Assembly: GCF_009296025.1 (NCBI RefSeq)
Contig: NZ_CP045178.1
Location: forward strand, 6,634,001 to 6,698,000
DNA: 64,000 bases
Reading direction: 5' to 3'
DNA from: Streptomyces tsukubensis
GTDB taxonomy: Bacteria; Actinomycetota; Actinomycetes; Streptomycetales; Streptomycetaceae
Shown: piece by piece, positions 33,201 to 42,579 of the stretch
Numbering within the stretch: position 1 is the stretch's first letter
Layout: every line of letters starts with the position of its first letter
The notes under the pieces: generated by a model
Told to the model about the DNA's origin: nothing
Seen by the model: only the letters and a program-made list of their open reading frames with translations
Database searches by the model: none
Translations under genes and position numbers: made by a program

Positions 33201-35480
33201 ATGACGGCGATACGGCGGACACGAACCGGCACGTGGGACCGCTTCGCGGCGTCAGACCCCGGATTCCTGCGGCTGATGGCGGGGCTGCGTACCGTCACCT
33301 CGATCGGCTTCGCCCTCATCGTGCTCAGCCTGATCGGCACGCCCGTGACGATACTGGTCGCGGGCGCCATGACGGCGATGGTCTCCACCTTCGCGATCAG
33401 GGAGAAGGACGTCAGGGGCCAGGCCATCACCCTCGGCCTCGGACTGCCCATCGTGCTCACCTCGATGACCCTGGGCGCCCTGCTCAACACCCGGGTCATC
33501 GCGGGTGACGTCTTCTTCGTCGTACTCATCTTCAGCGCGGTCTACTCCAGGAGGTTCGGCGACCGCGGCACCGCCCTCGGCCTGATGGGCTTTCAGGTCT
33601 ACTTCATCTCCCTCTTCGTGCACGCCACACCCCCGGCGCTCCCGCAGCTCTACGTGACCCTGGCCATCGCCTTCGCGTGCAGCGCGATCGTCCGGTTCTT
33701 CGTCGTACCCGACACACCGGAACGCACCCTGCGCCGGATGCGGGAAGCCTTCAGGGCGCGCCTCGCCCAGCTGGTCGCCACCCAGACGGAACTCCTCGAC
33801 GCCACCCCGGAGGAGCTCGACAAGGTCCTCGACGATCTGCGCTCCGGCACCGCGAGACTCCACGAGGCCGCGCTGATGATCCAGGGCCGCCTGGAGGAGG
33901 GCACCCGCGACGCCGACACCGCTGCGCTGGTACAGCGCAGGGTCGCCGACGCCGAGATCGCGGCGGAACGGCTCGGCGTGCTGCTGCTCAACGCCCGCAG
34001 CGCGGAACGCGCCGACACCCTCACCCTGCACCTCCCGCACGCCCCTGTCCCCGCCCAGGGGAGCCTGGTCAGCGCGGAGGACGACCTCACGGCCAAGCTC
34101 CGCAGGGACTTCGCCGCCCTGCACTTCCTGGTGGCCCGGCTGGGCAGGGACGACCGCGGCACCGCCGTCACCCACCTCCGTAACCGGCTGCTCGGCTACC
34201 GCAGCGAGGAGAACCTGCCGAAGGGGTCACTCGCCGTCCAGGACGTCTTCCGCGGACTCGGCGAGGCCGCACGCGCCGTGCTCGGCCTGCGGCTGGCCCT
34301 CGGCGGCGCGCAGGACGAGTCCGACGACACACCGGAGACGACCCGTTCCCGCGAGGAGTTCGAGGCCGAGGACGTCGGGATCACCGGGCCGCGCGAGCTG
34401 GTGGAGGAAGAGGAGGAGACCGGGTTCAGGCGGCAGACCACACGGGCCGCGTTCCAGGTCGCCGTGGGCTCGACGCTCGCCATCATCGGCGGCGAGTTCC
34501 TCTCCAGCCAGCGCTGGTACTGGGCGGTGCTGACGTGCTGGGTCGTCTTCCTCAACACCGCGTCGACCGGCGAGATCCTCGTCAAGGGCTACCGCAGGCT
34601 GCTCGGTACCGTCCTCGGCGTCGTCGCGGGAGTCGGGCTCGCCGGAGTGGTCGGCAACCACACCTGGACGGCGTTCGCCCTCGTCCTGGTCCTGATCTTC
34701 GGAATGTTCTTCACCGCGCCCTTGTCGTACGCCCTGATGTCCTTCTTCGTCACCGCGATGCTGGGACTGCTCTACACGCTGCTGCACACCTACAGCGTCG
34801 CCGTACTCGTCCTGCGTATCGAGGAGACGGCCCTCGGCGCGGCCTGCGGCATCATCGCCGCCGTACTGGTGCTGCCCGTCCACACCGACCACCGCACCGA
34901 CGAACTGCTGCGCACGGTCCTCGCCAGGCTGCGGGACGTCGCCTCCGCGTCGGTGGCGCAGCTCAGCGGCGGGCCGCCGGTCGACCTGCTGGACATGGCA
35001 CGTGACCTCGACACCGCCCTCGACGACCTGCGCCGCTCCGTGCAGCCCCTGACCCACCCGATCACGCCGCTGCGGGTACGCAGACAGACCGCCCGCTATC
35101 TGGTGGCGCTCCTGGAGACCAGCGCCTACCACGCGCGCGCCCTCGCGGCCACGGCCGAACTCGTGCCCTACAGCAAGAGCGTCGCCGCCGACCCGCGTCT
35201 CGCCCAGGCGGGCAGACGCGTCGCCCACAACCTCGACGTGATCATCGCCCATGTGCTCGACGACAGGAACAAGAGCCATGCGGACAAGGGCGAGATCCAG
35301 GCGGGCGCGAGCATCGCCTCGATGCTGGACAGCGGCGGCTTCGACATACTGCGCTCCGGCTCCGTCACCTACCGGGTCCTGCGCCACCTCCAGCGGCTGG
35401 ACGAGGGCGTGGTGGGTCTCGCCCGTCCCCTCGACGTACCGGTCGAAGGGCGCGGCGAACGCAAGGCGGTTCAGCCGTGA
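33201..35480 (+). CDS. FUSC-family membrane protein (aromatic acid exporter type)
   Basis: 759 residues from ATG 33201; an upstream start at 33141 is possible but adds a Cys/Gly-rich stretch without a site. Two blocks of membrane helices (about residues 25-175 and 430-590) alternate with soluble helical regions. FUSC signature: TTRAAFQVAVGSTLAIIGGEFLSSQRWYWAVLTCWVVF, followed by GYRRLLGTVLGVVAGVGLAG. The acidic linker VEEEEET sits before the second block. The family includes YccS and AaeB efflux components (family knowledge); the substrate is unknown. It lies downstream of the permease on the same strand. A convergent ATPase gene begins 37 bases after its stop. Confidence 0.85.
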   Translation: MTAIRRTRTGTWDRFAASDPGFLRLMAGLRTVTSIGFALIVLSLIGTPVTILVAGAMTAMVSTFAIREKDVRGQAITLGLGLPIVLTSMTLGALLNTRVIAGDVFFVVLIFSAVYSRRFGDRGTALGLMGFQVYFISLFVHATPPALPQLYVTLAIAFACSAIVRFFVVPDTPERTLRRMREAFRARLAQLVATQTELLDATPEELDKVLDDLRSGTARLHEAALMIQGRLEEGTRDADTAALVQRRVADAEIAAERLGVLLLNARSAERADTLTLHLPHAPVPAQGSLVSAEDDLTAKLRRDFAALHFLVARLGRDDRGTAVTHLRNRLLGYRSEENLPKGSLAVQDVFRGLGEAARAVLGLRLALGGAQDESDDTPETTRSREEFEAEDVGITGPRELVEEEEETGFRRQTTRAAFQVAVGSTLAIIGGEFLSSQRWYWAVLTCWVVFLNTASTGEILVKGYRRLLGTVLGVVAGVGLAGVVGNHTWTAFALVLVLIFGMFFTAPLSYALMSFFVTAMLGLLYTLLHTYSVAVLVLRIEETALGAACGIIAAVLVLPVHTDHRTDELLRTVLARLRDVASASVAQLSGGPPVDLLDMARDLDTALDDLRRSVQPLTHPITPLRVRRQTARYLVALLETSAYHARALAATAELVPYSKSVAADPRLAQAGRRVAHNLDVIIAHVLDDRNKSHADKGEIQAGASIASMLDSGGFDILRSGSVTYRVLRHLQRLDEGVVGLARPLDVPVEGRGERKAVQP

Positions 35481-35517
35481 CCGTCCACCCGGACCCGGGC
35501 CAGGACCTGGGCGCCCG

Positions 35518-37725
35518 TCAGGGCGTGTCGCCCCCGAGCGCGTGGGCGAGGCCCACCTCGGCGCCCGCTTGGAGCGCCCGCCTGTACGCCTCGTCGTAGG
35601 CGGAATGGCCCGCCGATACGCGGGCCTGACTCTCCCACTGGTCGCGGATGGCGCCCAGCTCAGGGGTGCCGCGGTGCGGGTGGCCGAGCATGCGCCAGTA
35701 AGTGTGGCCCGTACCCGAGATCCTGGCCGCCTCCACACCGTCCCCCCGCGCGGTGACCGTCCCCGCGAGCAGGTCGAGCCCGAGCGCGATACCGAAGCTG
35801 TCCCGCAGCTCGTGTTTGCTCGCCAGCATCGAGCGCGCGTGGCTCTCCGCCTCGCGCGGCCTGCCCCGCAGCAGGTGGATGAGGGCCAGCTGATGGTCGG
35901 CGTAGGCACGCGCCCAGTGCTCGCCGTAGCCCACGCTCAGCTCCTGTAGCCCGGTCGCCTCCTCGTACGCCTCGTCGAGCCTCCCCAGCGCGGACAGCGC
36001 GAAGATCCTGATGACCCGGCAGCACATCTGCGCCGGCGCGTCGAGGGGGGCGCGGGACAGCGCCCGCAACGCCCGGTCGACGACCGCGTGGGCCTGCTCC
36101 GGGTTGCCCATCATCAGATACGTGAAGCTGCGCGTGTGCGCCGCGGCGAGCAGGGACTCGGGGTCCCGGTCTCCTCGGGCGGCGGCTTCGCACTCCTCGC
36201 CCACCCTGAGGGCCACCTCGTGTGCGCCCTGGAGCGTGAGGGTGGCTCCCAGGGCCCAGAGCGCGCGGGTGCGGTGCGGGCCGGGGGAGGCGGAGGCGGT
36301 GAGGGCGCGTTCGAGATAGTCGCGGGCCTCGATGAGAAGGTGTCCGCAGGTCCAGAAGAGACCCGTGTGCCCCGCCATTTCCACGGCCCTCGCGGGGTCC
36401 TCGACCAGTAGCAGGTCGAGAGCGGCGCACAGGTCCGCGTGGGAGTCGGCGATCCTCCGGTACCAGGCGATCTGCCGTCTGCCGAGCCAGCCCGCGTAGC
36501 CGAGCGCGGCCTGTCGCGCGAAGTGGTCCGCGTGGACCAGGGCCAGGGCCCGGTCCTCCCCGAGCTGTGCCAGCCACATGGCGCCGTACTCGCGGACCGT
36601 GCCGAACATCCGGTAGCGCCCGCCCTCACGCAGGATCACCGACTGTTCGGCCAGCTGCTCCAGGAGCGCGGGGACACGGGCAGCGCTCAGGGGGCCGCCC
36701 GCGCAGACGGCCACGGCGTCCATCTCGTCGATCGCCCCTCGGAAGACGGACAGCCGCGCCCATACCAGGCGTTCCAGGGGGGTGCAGAGTTCGTGGCTCC
36801 AGCCGATCGCGGTGCGCAGGGCGCGGTGGCGTTTCGGCCAGGCGGACGCGTCGGTGAGGATGTCGAGGCAGGGGGTGAGCCGGGGCGCGGGCGGGGAGGT
36901 GAGCCGTTCCGCGAGCTGCGCGACGCCGCTGTCCGCGACCCTGGCGCAGGCCAGTTCGATGGCGAGCGGGTTGCCTTCGAGCCGTCGGCAGATGTCCGCG
37001 ACGGCCGCCGCGGTATCCGGGGCGTCGGCGTCGGGAGAGCCGGCGTCAGGAGAGCCGTCCTCAGGAACGCCGGCGTCAGCGGCGTCCGCCTCAGGGGGGT
37101 CGGCGGAGACGTCATGAGTGGCGGCGGACGCGCTCGGGGTGGCCGGGGAAGGGTCCGGGGCGGCGAGGGCGCAGCGGTCACGGAAGAGTCGTACCGCCTC
37201 GCTCGCCTCGTCTCCGTCCCCGTCCCCGGCTTCGTAGGGGAGAGGTGGCACCTCCATGCGGTATTCGCCCTCGACCGCGAGCGGTTTCCTGCCGGTGGCG
37301 AGGACGGTCAGCCCCGGTGCGGAGTCGAGGAGTTCGCGCACCAGCGGGCCGCATCCCGCGGCGACGCGGTCGCAGCAGTCCAGTACGAGCAGGAGCCGCC
37401 TGCCCGCGAGCCACTCGCAGAGGGCACCGACGGGACGGCGCGGAGCGTGGTCGAGCAGGCCGACCGCGTCGCAGACCAGAGCCATGAGCAGCCGGTCGTC
37501 ATAGAGGTGCGACAGATCCGCCCACCACACCCCGTCGGGGTAGCGGGCCGCGTCCGCGTCCAGTGCCGCGCGCCGTAGTGCGAGCCGGCTCTTGCCCACA
37601 CCGCTGCCGCCGGTGAGGGTGACCAGCCGATGGCCCGCGAGCGCGCGTTCGACGGCGGCCAGTTCGCTGTTTCTGCCGACGAAACCTGTCGCCGGGACGG
37701 GGAGGTTGCCTACCACGGGGCACAT
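35518..37725 (-). CDS. NB-ARC-type ATPase with TPR-like C-terminus (regulator-like)
   Basis: 735 residues from ATG 37725 (AGGA upstream). An in-frame upstream extension looks non-coding. FVGRNSELAAVERAL is followed by Walker A TGGSGVGKSRLAL (about 38-50), LLLVLDCCDR (Walker B), LTVLATGRKPL and LEGNPLAIELACARV, the usual NB-ARC/STAND order seen in AfsR- and LuxR-like regulators. A low-complexity insertion (ADAADAGVPEDGSPDAGSP) interrupts it near residue 245. The C-terminal half is helical with TPR-like repeats. There is no N-terminal BTAD or C-terminal LuxR DNA-binding domain, so it may need a partner or act as a signalling scaffold. No target is evident. Confidence 0.82.
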   Translation of the reverse strand: MCPVVGNLPVPATGFVGRNSELAAVERALAGHRLVTLTGGSGVGKSRLALRRAALDADAARYPDGVWWADLSHLYDDRLLMALVCDAVGLLDHAPRRPVGALCEWLAGRRLLLVLDCCDRVAAGCGPLVRELLDSAPGLTVLATGRKPLAVEGEYRMEVPPLPYEAGDGDGDEASEAVRLFRDRCALAAPDPSPATPSASAATHDVSADPPEADAADAGVPEDGSPDAGSPDADAPDTAAAVADICRRLEGNPLAIELACARVADSGVAQLAERLTSPPAPRLTPCLDILTDASAWPKRHRALRTAIGWSHELCTPLERLVWARLSVFRGAIDEMDAVAVCAGGPLSAARVPALLEQLAEQSVILREGGRYRMFGTVREYGAMWLAQLGEDRALALVHADHFARQAALGYAGWLGRRQIAWYRRIADSHADLCAALDLLLVEDPARAVEMAGHTGLFWTCGHLLIEARDYLERALTASASPGPHRTRALWALGATLTLQGAHEVALRVGEECEAAARGDRDPESLLAAAHTRSFTYLMMGNPEQAHAVVDRALRALSRAPLDAPAQMCCRVIRIFALSALGRLDEAYEEATGLQELSVGYGEHWARAYADHQLALIHLLRGRPREAESHARSMLASKHELRDSFGIALGLDLLAGTVTARGDGVEAARISGTGHTYWRMLGHPHRGTPELGAIRDQWESQARVSAGHSAYDEAYRRALQAGAEVGLAHALGGDTP

Positions 37726-38066
37726 AGTGTCCTGACTTCTCCCGCAGTTCAGTCGCTTGACGGATAACAGCCAGAAGCGTCCGGTAATGAGCGAACTCGG
37801 TCTATTTGTGTTCGGCGTTCGTCTATTCGTTGCCCTTGTGGATGCTGTCGGTGCACTCGCCCGGACGTCACCAGGGAAGAGCGTGACCGGGTTCGCTGAC
37901 CGGGTTCGCTGCTCTGTTCTGTCCGTACCCGGCGGAAAATCTGTCGCTCGGGCTCGGGGCCGTACGTAACGTGTGTGGCCGTTGCACCTGCCCACCTGCC
38001 CGAACAGGCGGACGCCCGCCCTGTTGGAGCGCTGGGCCCGGAACTCAGACTCAGGCGAGGAGCGGA
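37726..38066. promoter_or_regulatory. Divergent promoter region of the NB-ARC ATPase and GNAT genes
   Basis: 341 bases, AT-richer than average around 37770-37850 and containing no convincing gene. It should hold promoters for both directions. GAGGAG at 38057-38062 is the ribosome binding site of the GNAT gene. I could not assign hexamers. Confidence 0.5.
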
Positions 38067-38612
38067 ATGACGGAAACGGAATCCGGGGCGCGGCGGGGTG
38101 AGGCCGAGGGGCGCCCGGCCGATACGCGTCACGCGGCCGACGGACCGGCTGCCCACGACGGCGTCAGCTTCGTATGGCGGGGCGGTTTCGAGGACGCGGA
38201 GCTGGACGCGCTCCACACGTGGGGCTTCGGCGCGGATGCGGAGGCGTCCGAGGGCACCGTGGCACCGGACGGCCCGATGGCACCAGAGGACCTGACGGTG
38301 GCGCCGGTCGGTTGGTCCGCCCGAGTGCGGCGGCACAGTCTCGGCTGGGTCTGCGCGCGCCGCGCGGGAATGCTGGTCGGATTCGTCAACGTGGCCTGGG
38401 ACGGCGGCGACCACGCCTTCCTTCTGGACACCGTGGTCGCCCCGCCGCTGTGGCGCACGGGACTCGGCACGCGGCTGGTGGACGAGGCGAGGTGCGGGGC
38501 CCGCGCCGCCGGATGCGAGTGGCTCCACGTGGACTTCGAGTCCCGGCTCACACCCTTCTACCTGGACCGTTGCGGGTTCGGGCCGACGGCCGCCGGGTTG
38601 CTGCGGCTCTGA
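38067..38612 (+). CDS. GNAT-family N-acetyltransferase
   Basis: 181 residues from ATG 38067 (GAGGAG site, 4-base spacing). After a disordered ~35-residue start comes a GNAT fold: RAGMLVGFVNVAWDGGDHAFLLDTVV (strands beta3-beta4) and VVAPPLWRTGLGTRLVDEA, the acetyl-CoA pyrophosphate-binding V-x4-R-x2-G-x-G/A motif, then FYLDRCGFGPTAAG near the end. It transfers an acetyl group to an unknown amine. Single gene, convergent with the sigma factor. Family is clear; substrate is not. Confidence 0.84.
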   Translation: MTETESGARRGEAEGRPADTRHAADGPAAHDGVSFVWRGGFEDAELDALHTWGFGADAEASEGTVAPDGPMAPEDLTVAPVGWSARVRRHSLGWVCARRAGMLVGFVNVAWDGGDHAFLLDTVVAPPLWRTGLGTRLVDEARCGARAAGCEWLHVDFESRLTPFYLDRCGFGPTAAGLLRL

Positions 38613-38784
38613 GTCGGCGCTCACCTCGGGGCCAGGACGGGGGACACGGTCGAGCCACGCGAAGACCGGTCCGGCAGCCGGGGTACGGCGCCCGATGGCC
38701 TGCCCGGTTGCCGCACCTCTGGCTATTGGGGTGCCGCGTCCGTGACCACCGGGGGAGACTCGGCTGTCGGCCGCCCACCGGGAC

Positions 38785-39699
38785 TCAGCTCTCGGACAGC
38801 AGCCCCGTACGCAGCTTGGTCAGGGTGCGGCTCAGCAGGCGCGAGACGTGCATCTGCGAGACGCCCAGTTCCGCGCCGATCTGCGACTGTGTCATCTCGT
38901 CGCCGAAGCGGAGTTCGAGGATGTGGCGTTCCCGATCGTCGAGCTGCGCGAGCAGCGGGGCGAGTGCGGTGAAGTCCTCGACCAGTTCCATGGCGGGGTC
39001 GCGGGCGCCCACGAAGTCGGCGTACGTCGTGGAGTTCTTGCTGTCCGGCTTGGAACTCGCACCTGTGTCGGCGGGGAGGTCGAGGGAGTCCGAGATGTAG
39101 CCGTTGGCGGCGATCAAACCGTCGATGACCTCGTCCTCGCTCAGCCTCAGATCCGTCGCGAGCTCCTTCACCGTGGGGTCGCGGTCGAGTTCCGTGGCGA
39201 GGCGCTCCTTGGCCCTGGCCAGGTCGACCCGGAGTTCCTGAAGTCGGCGTGGGACGTGCACGGCCCAGGTGCTGTCACGGAAGTAACGCTTGATCTCGCC
39301 GACGATGTAAGGGATCGCGAATGAGGTGAACTCCGCCTCACGGGAGAGGTCGAAGCGGTCGATGGCCTTGATGAGCCCGATCGTTCCGACCTGGAAGATG
39401 TCCTCCATCTCGCCGCTGCCCCGGTTACGGAACCTGCGGGCCGCGAAACGCACCAGCGACTGGTTCATCTCGATGAGGGTGTTGCGGGCGTACTGGTGCT
39501 CGTGCGTGCCTTCGTCGAGGACCTGGAGCTGGTCGAAGAACAACTTCGACAGGGCCCGCGCGTCCTTGGGGGCCACCTTCCCCGCGTCCTCGATCCACGG
39601 AAGTTCCGTCGGCCGGCCGTCGGTGGAACCCATCTCGTGCGCCGGTGCCGTGTTCATCGGTTGGACGGACGTTCCTGCGGAGTGCGTGGAGATCGTCAC
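38785..39699 (-). CDS. SigF/SigB-type RNA polymerase sigma factor
   Basis: 304 residues from GTG 39699, preferred because AGAGGTG precedes it and the protein then begins VTISTHSAG; ATG 39657 and an upstream start at 39765 are possible. Region 2: LVRFAARRFRNRGSGEMEDIFQVGTIGLIKAIDRFD. Region 3: PRRLQELRVDLARAKERLA. Region 4: LDDRERHILELRFGDEMTQSQIGAELGVSQMHVSRLL with the helix-turn-helix. This is the group 3 stress/sporulation type, usually restrained by an RsbW-like anti-sigma factor and an anti-anti-sigma factor. No such partner is adjacent; an RsbW-like ATPase lies 13 kb away at 52384-52908 and a link is speculative. Confidence 0.93.
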   Translation of the reverse strand: MTISTHSAGTSVQPMNTAPAHEMGSTDGRPTELPWIEDAGKVAPKDARALSKLFFDQLQVLDEGTHEHQYARNTLIEMNQSLVRFAARRFRNRGSGEMEDIFQVGTIGLIKAIDRFDLSREAEFTSFAIPYIVGEIKRYFRDSTWAVHVPRRLQELRVDLARAKERLATELDRDPTVKELATDLRLSEDEVIDGLIAANGYISDSLDLPADTGASSKPDSKNSTTYADFVGARDPAMELVEDFTALAPLLAQLDDRERHILELRFGDEMTQSQIGAELGVSQMHVSRLLSRTLTKLRTGLLSES

Positions 39700-40049
39700 G
39701 TGAACACCTCTGAAGTCGAATAAACCCTTGCTAGGCCACCGCCTGCCCGACTCCTGGGCAGACATTCCCCGACCGTGCCACCTGATTCCCCAGCTCCGTA
39801 CCGGGGAGCCGACCTGCCGTCACATCCCGCACCGGAGCCGAATGTTGCCGCTTCCGTCACACAAGCCGTTACCCGCCTGTGCGATGTGACGGGTTCGGCG
39901 GCCGGAGGAGCGGACATGTCCCCCCGATCGTTCTGTGCCCCGGTGGGCGAAATGCCGTGGGGCGAAATGCCGTGGGCGAGATGTCGTGGGTGAGCGGCCC
40001 GTAATGGCCCATAAGAGAAGACGTCAAGTGAATGGCGGTGGACAAGAAA
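39700..40049. promoter_or_regulatory. Upstream region of the sigma factor gene
   Basis: About 350 bases without a gene between the sigma factor start and the terminator of the desaturase. It contains three 15-bp repeats at 39946-39990 (two perfect copies of GGCGAAATGCCGTGG, one degenerate) and an inverted repeat CTGCCC/GGGCAG near 39748-39766. The sigma promoter must lie here on the minus strand but I could not assign hexamers. Confidence 0.5.
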
Positions 40050-40086
40050 GTGGGATGCCCCGCCGTCCACCGGCGGGGCATCCCAC
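40050..40086 (-). terminator. Strong 16-bp hairpin terminator of the desaturase gene
   Basis: GTGGGATGCCCCGCCG (40050-40065) pairs perfectly with CGGCGGGGCATCCCAC (40071-40086) over a 5-base loop. On the minus strand it is followed by CTTTCTTG, a modest T-rich tract. It sits 100 bases after the desaturase stop, so it most likely ends that transcript and insulates the sigma gene. Confidence 0.85.
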
Positions 40087-40186
40087 TCTGGGTTCTTCGT
40101 GTTCTTGTGTCCTTGTATCCTTCTGCGTTCCGGATGGATTCCGAATTAATTCCGAATGTTCCGGACCGACCGCGAGTCGTCCCTGT

Positions 40187-41584
40187 TCAGGCCGGTTGTC
40201 GGAGGGGAGCCCCCGCCTGGTGGAGGCTGCGCAGCGCCTGGCCGTACGAGGCGATGAGACCCGTCTGCAGATAGTGCACACCCAACTCCTCGCAATAGGC
40301 GTGCACGATGGCCTGGGCCCGCCTGAGGTTGGGAGACGGCATGTTCGGGAAAAGATGGTGCTCGATCTGGTAGTTGAGTCCGCCGAGCGCGAGATCGGTG
40401 AACCAGCCGCCATGCACATTGCGGGAGGTCAGAACCTGGCGGCGCAGGAAGTCCGGCCTGTCCTCACCGGTGAGTGTGGGCATCCCCTTGTGGTTCGGCG
40501 CGAAAATAGAACCCAGATAGACACCGAACAGGCACTGGTGGACGAAGAGAAAGGCCACGGCCTTACCCGGGGGAAGTACGGCGAACAGGACGCCCAGGTA
40601 GACGATGAAGTGCGCGAAGAGCAGGGTCCCCTCGATCCTCCGTTGTTTCAGTGACCTGTCGGCGAGCGCCCGTACGCCGGCGACATGCAGGTTGAAGCCT
40701 TCCAGCGTGAGCAGCGGGAAGAACAGAAAAGCCTGCGAACGGCCGACGAAGCGGGCAACTCCCTTCGCCTCCCTGGCCTGAGCCTGGCTCCAGACGAGAA
40801 TGTCCGGGGACACGTCCGGGTCGAGTTCCTCGTGATTCGGGTTGGCGTGGTGACGTGAATGTTTGTCCTGCCACCAGCCGTAGCCCATACCGATACCGAG
40901 GTTTCCCGCGATCCGGCCGGTCAGCGCGCTCGCCCGGGTGAGCCGGAACACCTGACGGTGCGCCACATCGTGGGCGACGAGAGCCACCTGACCGAAGGCC
41001 AGCGCGAGCGCCGCCCCGACGGCCAGCGTCCACCAGCTGTCACCCACGAAGAGGAAGGCCGCCCAGCACGCCACGTAGAACACGGCCACGAGGGCCATGC
41101 GCACCACGTAGTAGAAGGGCCTGCGGCGCATCAGCCCGGCCTCCTTGATCCGCTGGGCCAGCCGGGCGAAGTCGCTTCCGCCGGACCGGTGCCGCGGGGT
41201 GGCGCCCGGTTCCGGTGCCCCGGCGGACCGATCCGCGAAGGGGACGGCCTCCGGTGCCGGGTCGGCCGTGGCCACCCGCAGCCCGGCCGCTACCGGTGGT
41301 GGCAGGGGATCCTCACCGTCGGGGCGCTGCCCGCGTGGGGGGAGCACGCGCGCCGGAGCGTAGGGGTTCTCGCGCGTCTCGTAACCAGAGATACCTTCGC
41401 TCCCTTGTTTGCCGTTCTTGTCCTTCTTGATGCCGGGATCGACCGCGTCACAGTCGATCGTCGCGGGCGCGTCGACGACGAGATCGCCCTTGCCCGCGTG
41501 TACCGCCCGCTTTTGGTTGTCCGGTACGGAACGGGAAGTCCCCGACTCGTTCAGTGGCCGAGGTCCTGGGCCTGGACTATGCAT
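40187..41584 (-). CDS. Membrane fatty-acid desaturase (acyl-lipid type)
   Basis: 465 residues from ATG 41584 (GAGG upstream). The three histidine boxes are intact: HDVAHRQ, HSRHH (in DKHSRHHANPNHEELDPDVSPD) and QIEHH (GGLNYQIEHHLFP), which bind the di-iron centre. Four or so membrane helices surround them. HNGxW-like ASRNVHGG and the QIEHH box fit acyl-lipid front-end or delta-type desaturases using O2 and an electron donor; no ferredoxin gene is adjacent. The first ~125 residues are hydrophilic, Pro/Gly/Asp-rich and not part of the family, so the true start may be further in, or the extension is real. The exact double-bond position is unknown. Confidence 0.85.
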   Translation of the reverse strand: MHSPGPGPRPLNESGTSRSVPDNQKRAVHAGKGDLVVDAPATIDCDAVDPGIKKDKNGKQGSEGISGYETRENPYAPARVLPPRGQRPDGEDPLPPPVAAGLRVATADPAPEAVPFADRSAGAPEPGATPRHRSGGSDFARLAQRIKEAGLMRRRPFYYVVRMALVAVFYVACWAAFLFVGDSWWTLAVGAALALAFGQVALVAHDVAHRQVFRLTRASALTGRIAGNLGIGMGYGWWQDKHSRHHANPNHEELDPDVSPDILVWSQAQAREAKGVARFVGRSQAFLFFPLLTLEGFNLHVAGVRALADRSLKQRRIEGTLLFAHFIVYLGVLFAVLPPGKAVAFLFVHQCLFGVYLGSIFAPNHKGMPTLTGEDRPDFLRRQVLTSRNVHGGWFTDLALGGLNYQIEHHLFPNMPSPNLRRAQAIVHAYCEELGVHYLQTGLIASYGQALRSLHQAGAPLRQPA

Positions 41585-42104
41585 GTATGCCGCCTCGATT
41601 CCCGGCGCTACCGCTGAAGCTGCCGGTGAGGTGCGAATGGTGCCGGTCACACGGGTTGGGCCGCGCGTCGAGCAGACCTGGTCCGCGCATGCGGCGCCCC
41701 CGTGAGAAGGGGGGGTTCCATCGCCGGCACGTGTGCCGGGGAGCCAGTACTCCCGCCCGGGTCCCCGGGTAGGGCGCAGCCAGGGGCTGAGGCGTCTTCC
41801 GACAAGCGTACCGCCGTCGCCCCCCGCTGGGTCCTGCTCTCCCAAGAAGCGGGGTCGACCTGCTGTTTAGCTTATAGTTTCGGTTTTCGATACGTTCTTT
41901 CCTGCGGCGCCCCTCGGGGACTTCCCTCGGATGTGTGCCGCAGCGGTGTGTGCGACGCCACGCACCACCTGTGCGCGTGGACCCCGAAGCGGGGTATGCG
42001 ACAAGTGAGGGCTTCACCACTCGTGTCGGTCATGGGCCGAACGAGTGAACGCCGACAGAATTGACCGATGCAGACAATCGCACGAGCCCGGACGGGGTGG
42101 GGCA
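41585..42104. promoter_or_regulatory. Divergent region between the desaturase and SepF-like genes
   Basis: 520 bases without a convincing gene. The stretch around 41861-41905 (CTGTTTAGCTTATAGTTTCGG and beyond) is strikingly AT-rich for this genome and is the best promoter candidate for one or both directions. Other short frames lack coding character. Confidence 0.5.
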
Positions 42105-42524
42105 GTGAACAGCCACGACGTCACCGATGAACAGTGGGAAGGGCTCGCCCAGGTCGTACCACTGCGCAGCCGAGACGCATGGCCGTCCTGGCCGGGACAT
42201 CGTTCCCTGCCGGAGGCCGAAGCGGAGACGGAGGCCAGGCGGCGCTTCATGGTGCTGCGGGTGAACGTCTTCTCGGATGCCAGGGAGGTGGCCGAGACCC
42301 TGATGTCGGAGATCCCGGTCCTCCTCGATCTGAGCGGCGCGGAGACCGAGGTCGCCAAGCGCGTACTGGACTTCAGCAGCGGGGTCGTCTTCGGCCTCGG
42401 CAGCGGTATGCACCGGGTCGACAAGAACGTATTCCTCCTCGCGCCTCCCGGTACCGAGGTGCAGGGACTGGTCGAGGGGGTCAAGGGCGCGGCGGAAGCA
42501 GCGGGCGGCGTCCCTCGATCGTAG
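42105..42524 (+). CDS. sepF: SepF-family cell division protein paralogue
   Basis: 139 residues from GTG 42105. The SepF core is clear: FMVLRVNVFSDAREVAETLM, then IPVLLDLSGAETEVAKRVLDFSSGVVFGLGSGMHRVDKNVFLLAPPGTEV. SepF binds the C-terminal tail of FtsZ and the membrane to support septation (family knowledge). The usual N-terminal amphipathic membrane helix is absent or very short, and the protein is not in the ftsZ cluster, so this is one of the extra SepF paralogues typical of Streptomyces rather than the main one. It precedes an ATPase gene by 55 bases. The numbering of the paralogue cannot be decided here. Confidence 0.85.
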   Translation: MNSHDVTDEQWEGLAQVVPLRSRDAWPSWPGHRSLPEAEAETEARRRFMVLRVNVFSDAREVAETLMSEIPVLLDLSGAETEVAKRVLDFSSGVVFGLGSGMHRVDKNVFLLAPPGTEVQGLVEGVKGAAEAAGGVPRS

Positions 42525-42579
42525 GAAGGTTGCTCGGGTAAAACGGTTCGCCGGAGGCCTGGCTGCGAGTCTTCCGGTC

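Noticed and set aside
31441..33204. Alternative long frame over the amino-acid permease
   Set aside because: Arg/Pro-rich and lacks membrane helices; the permease frame has clear APC motifs and a good ribosome site.
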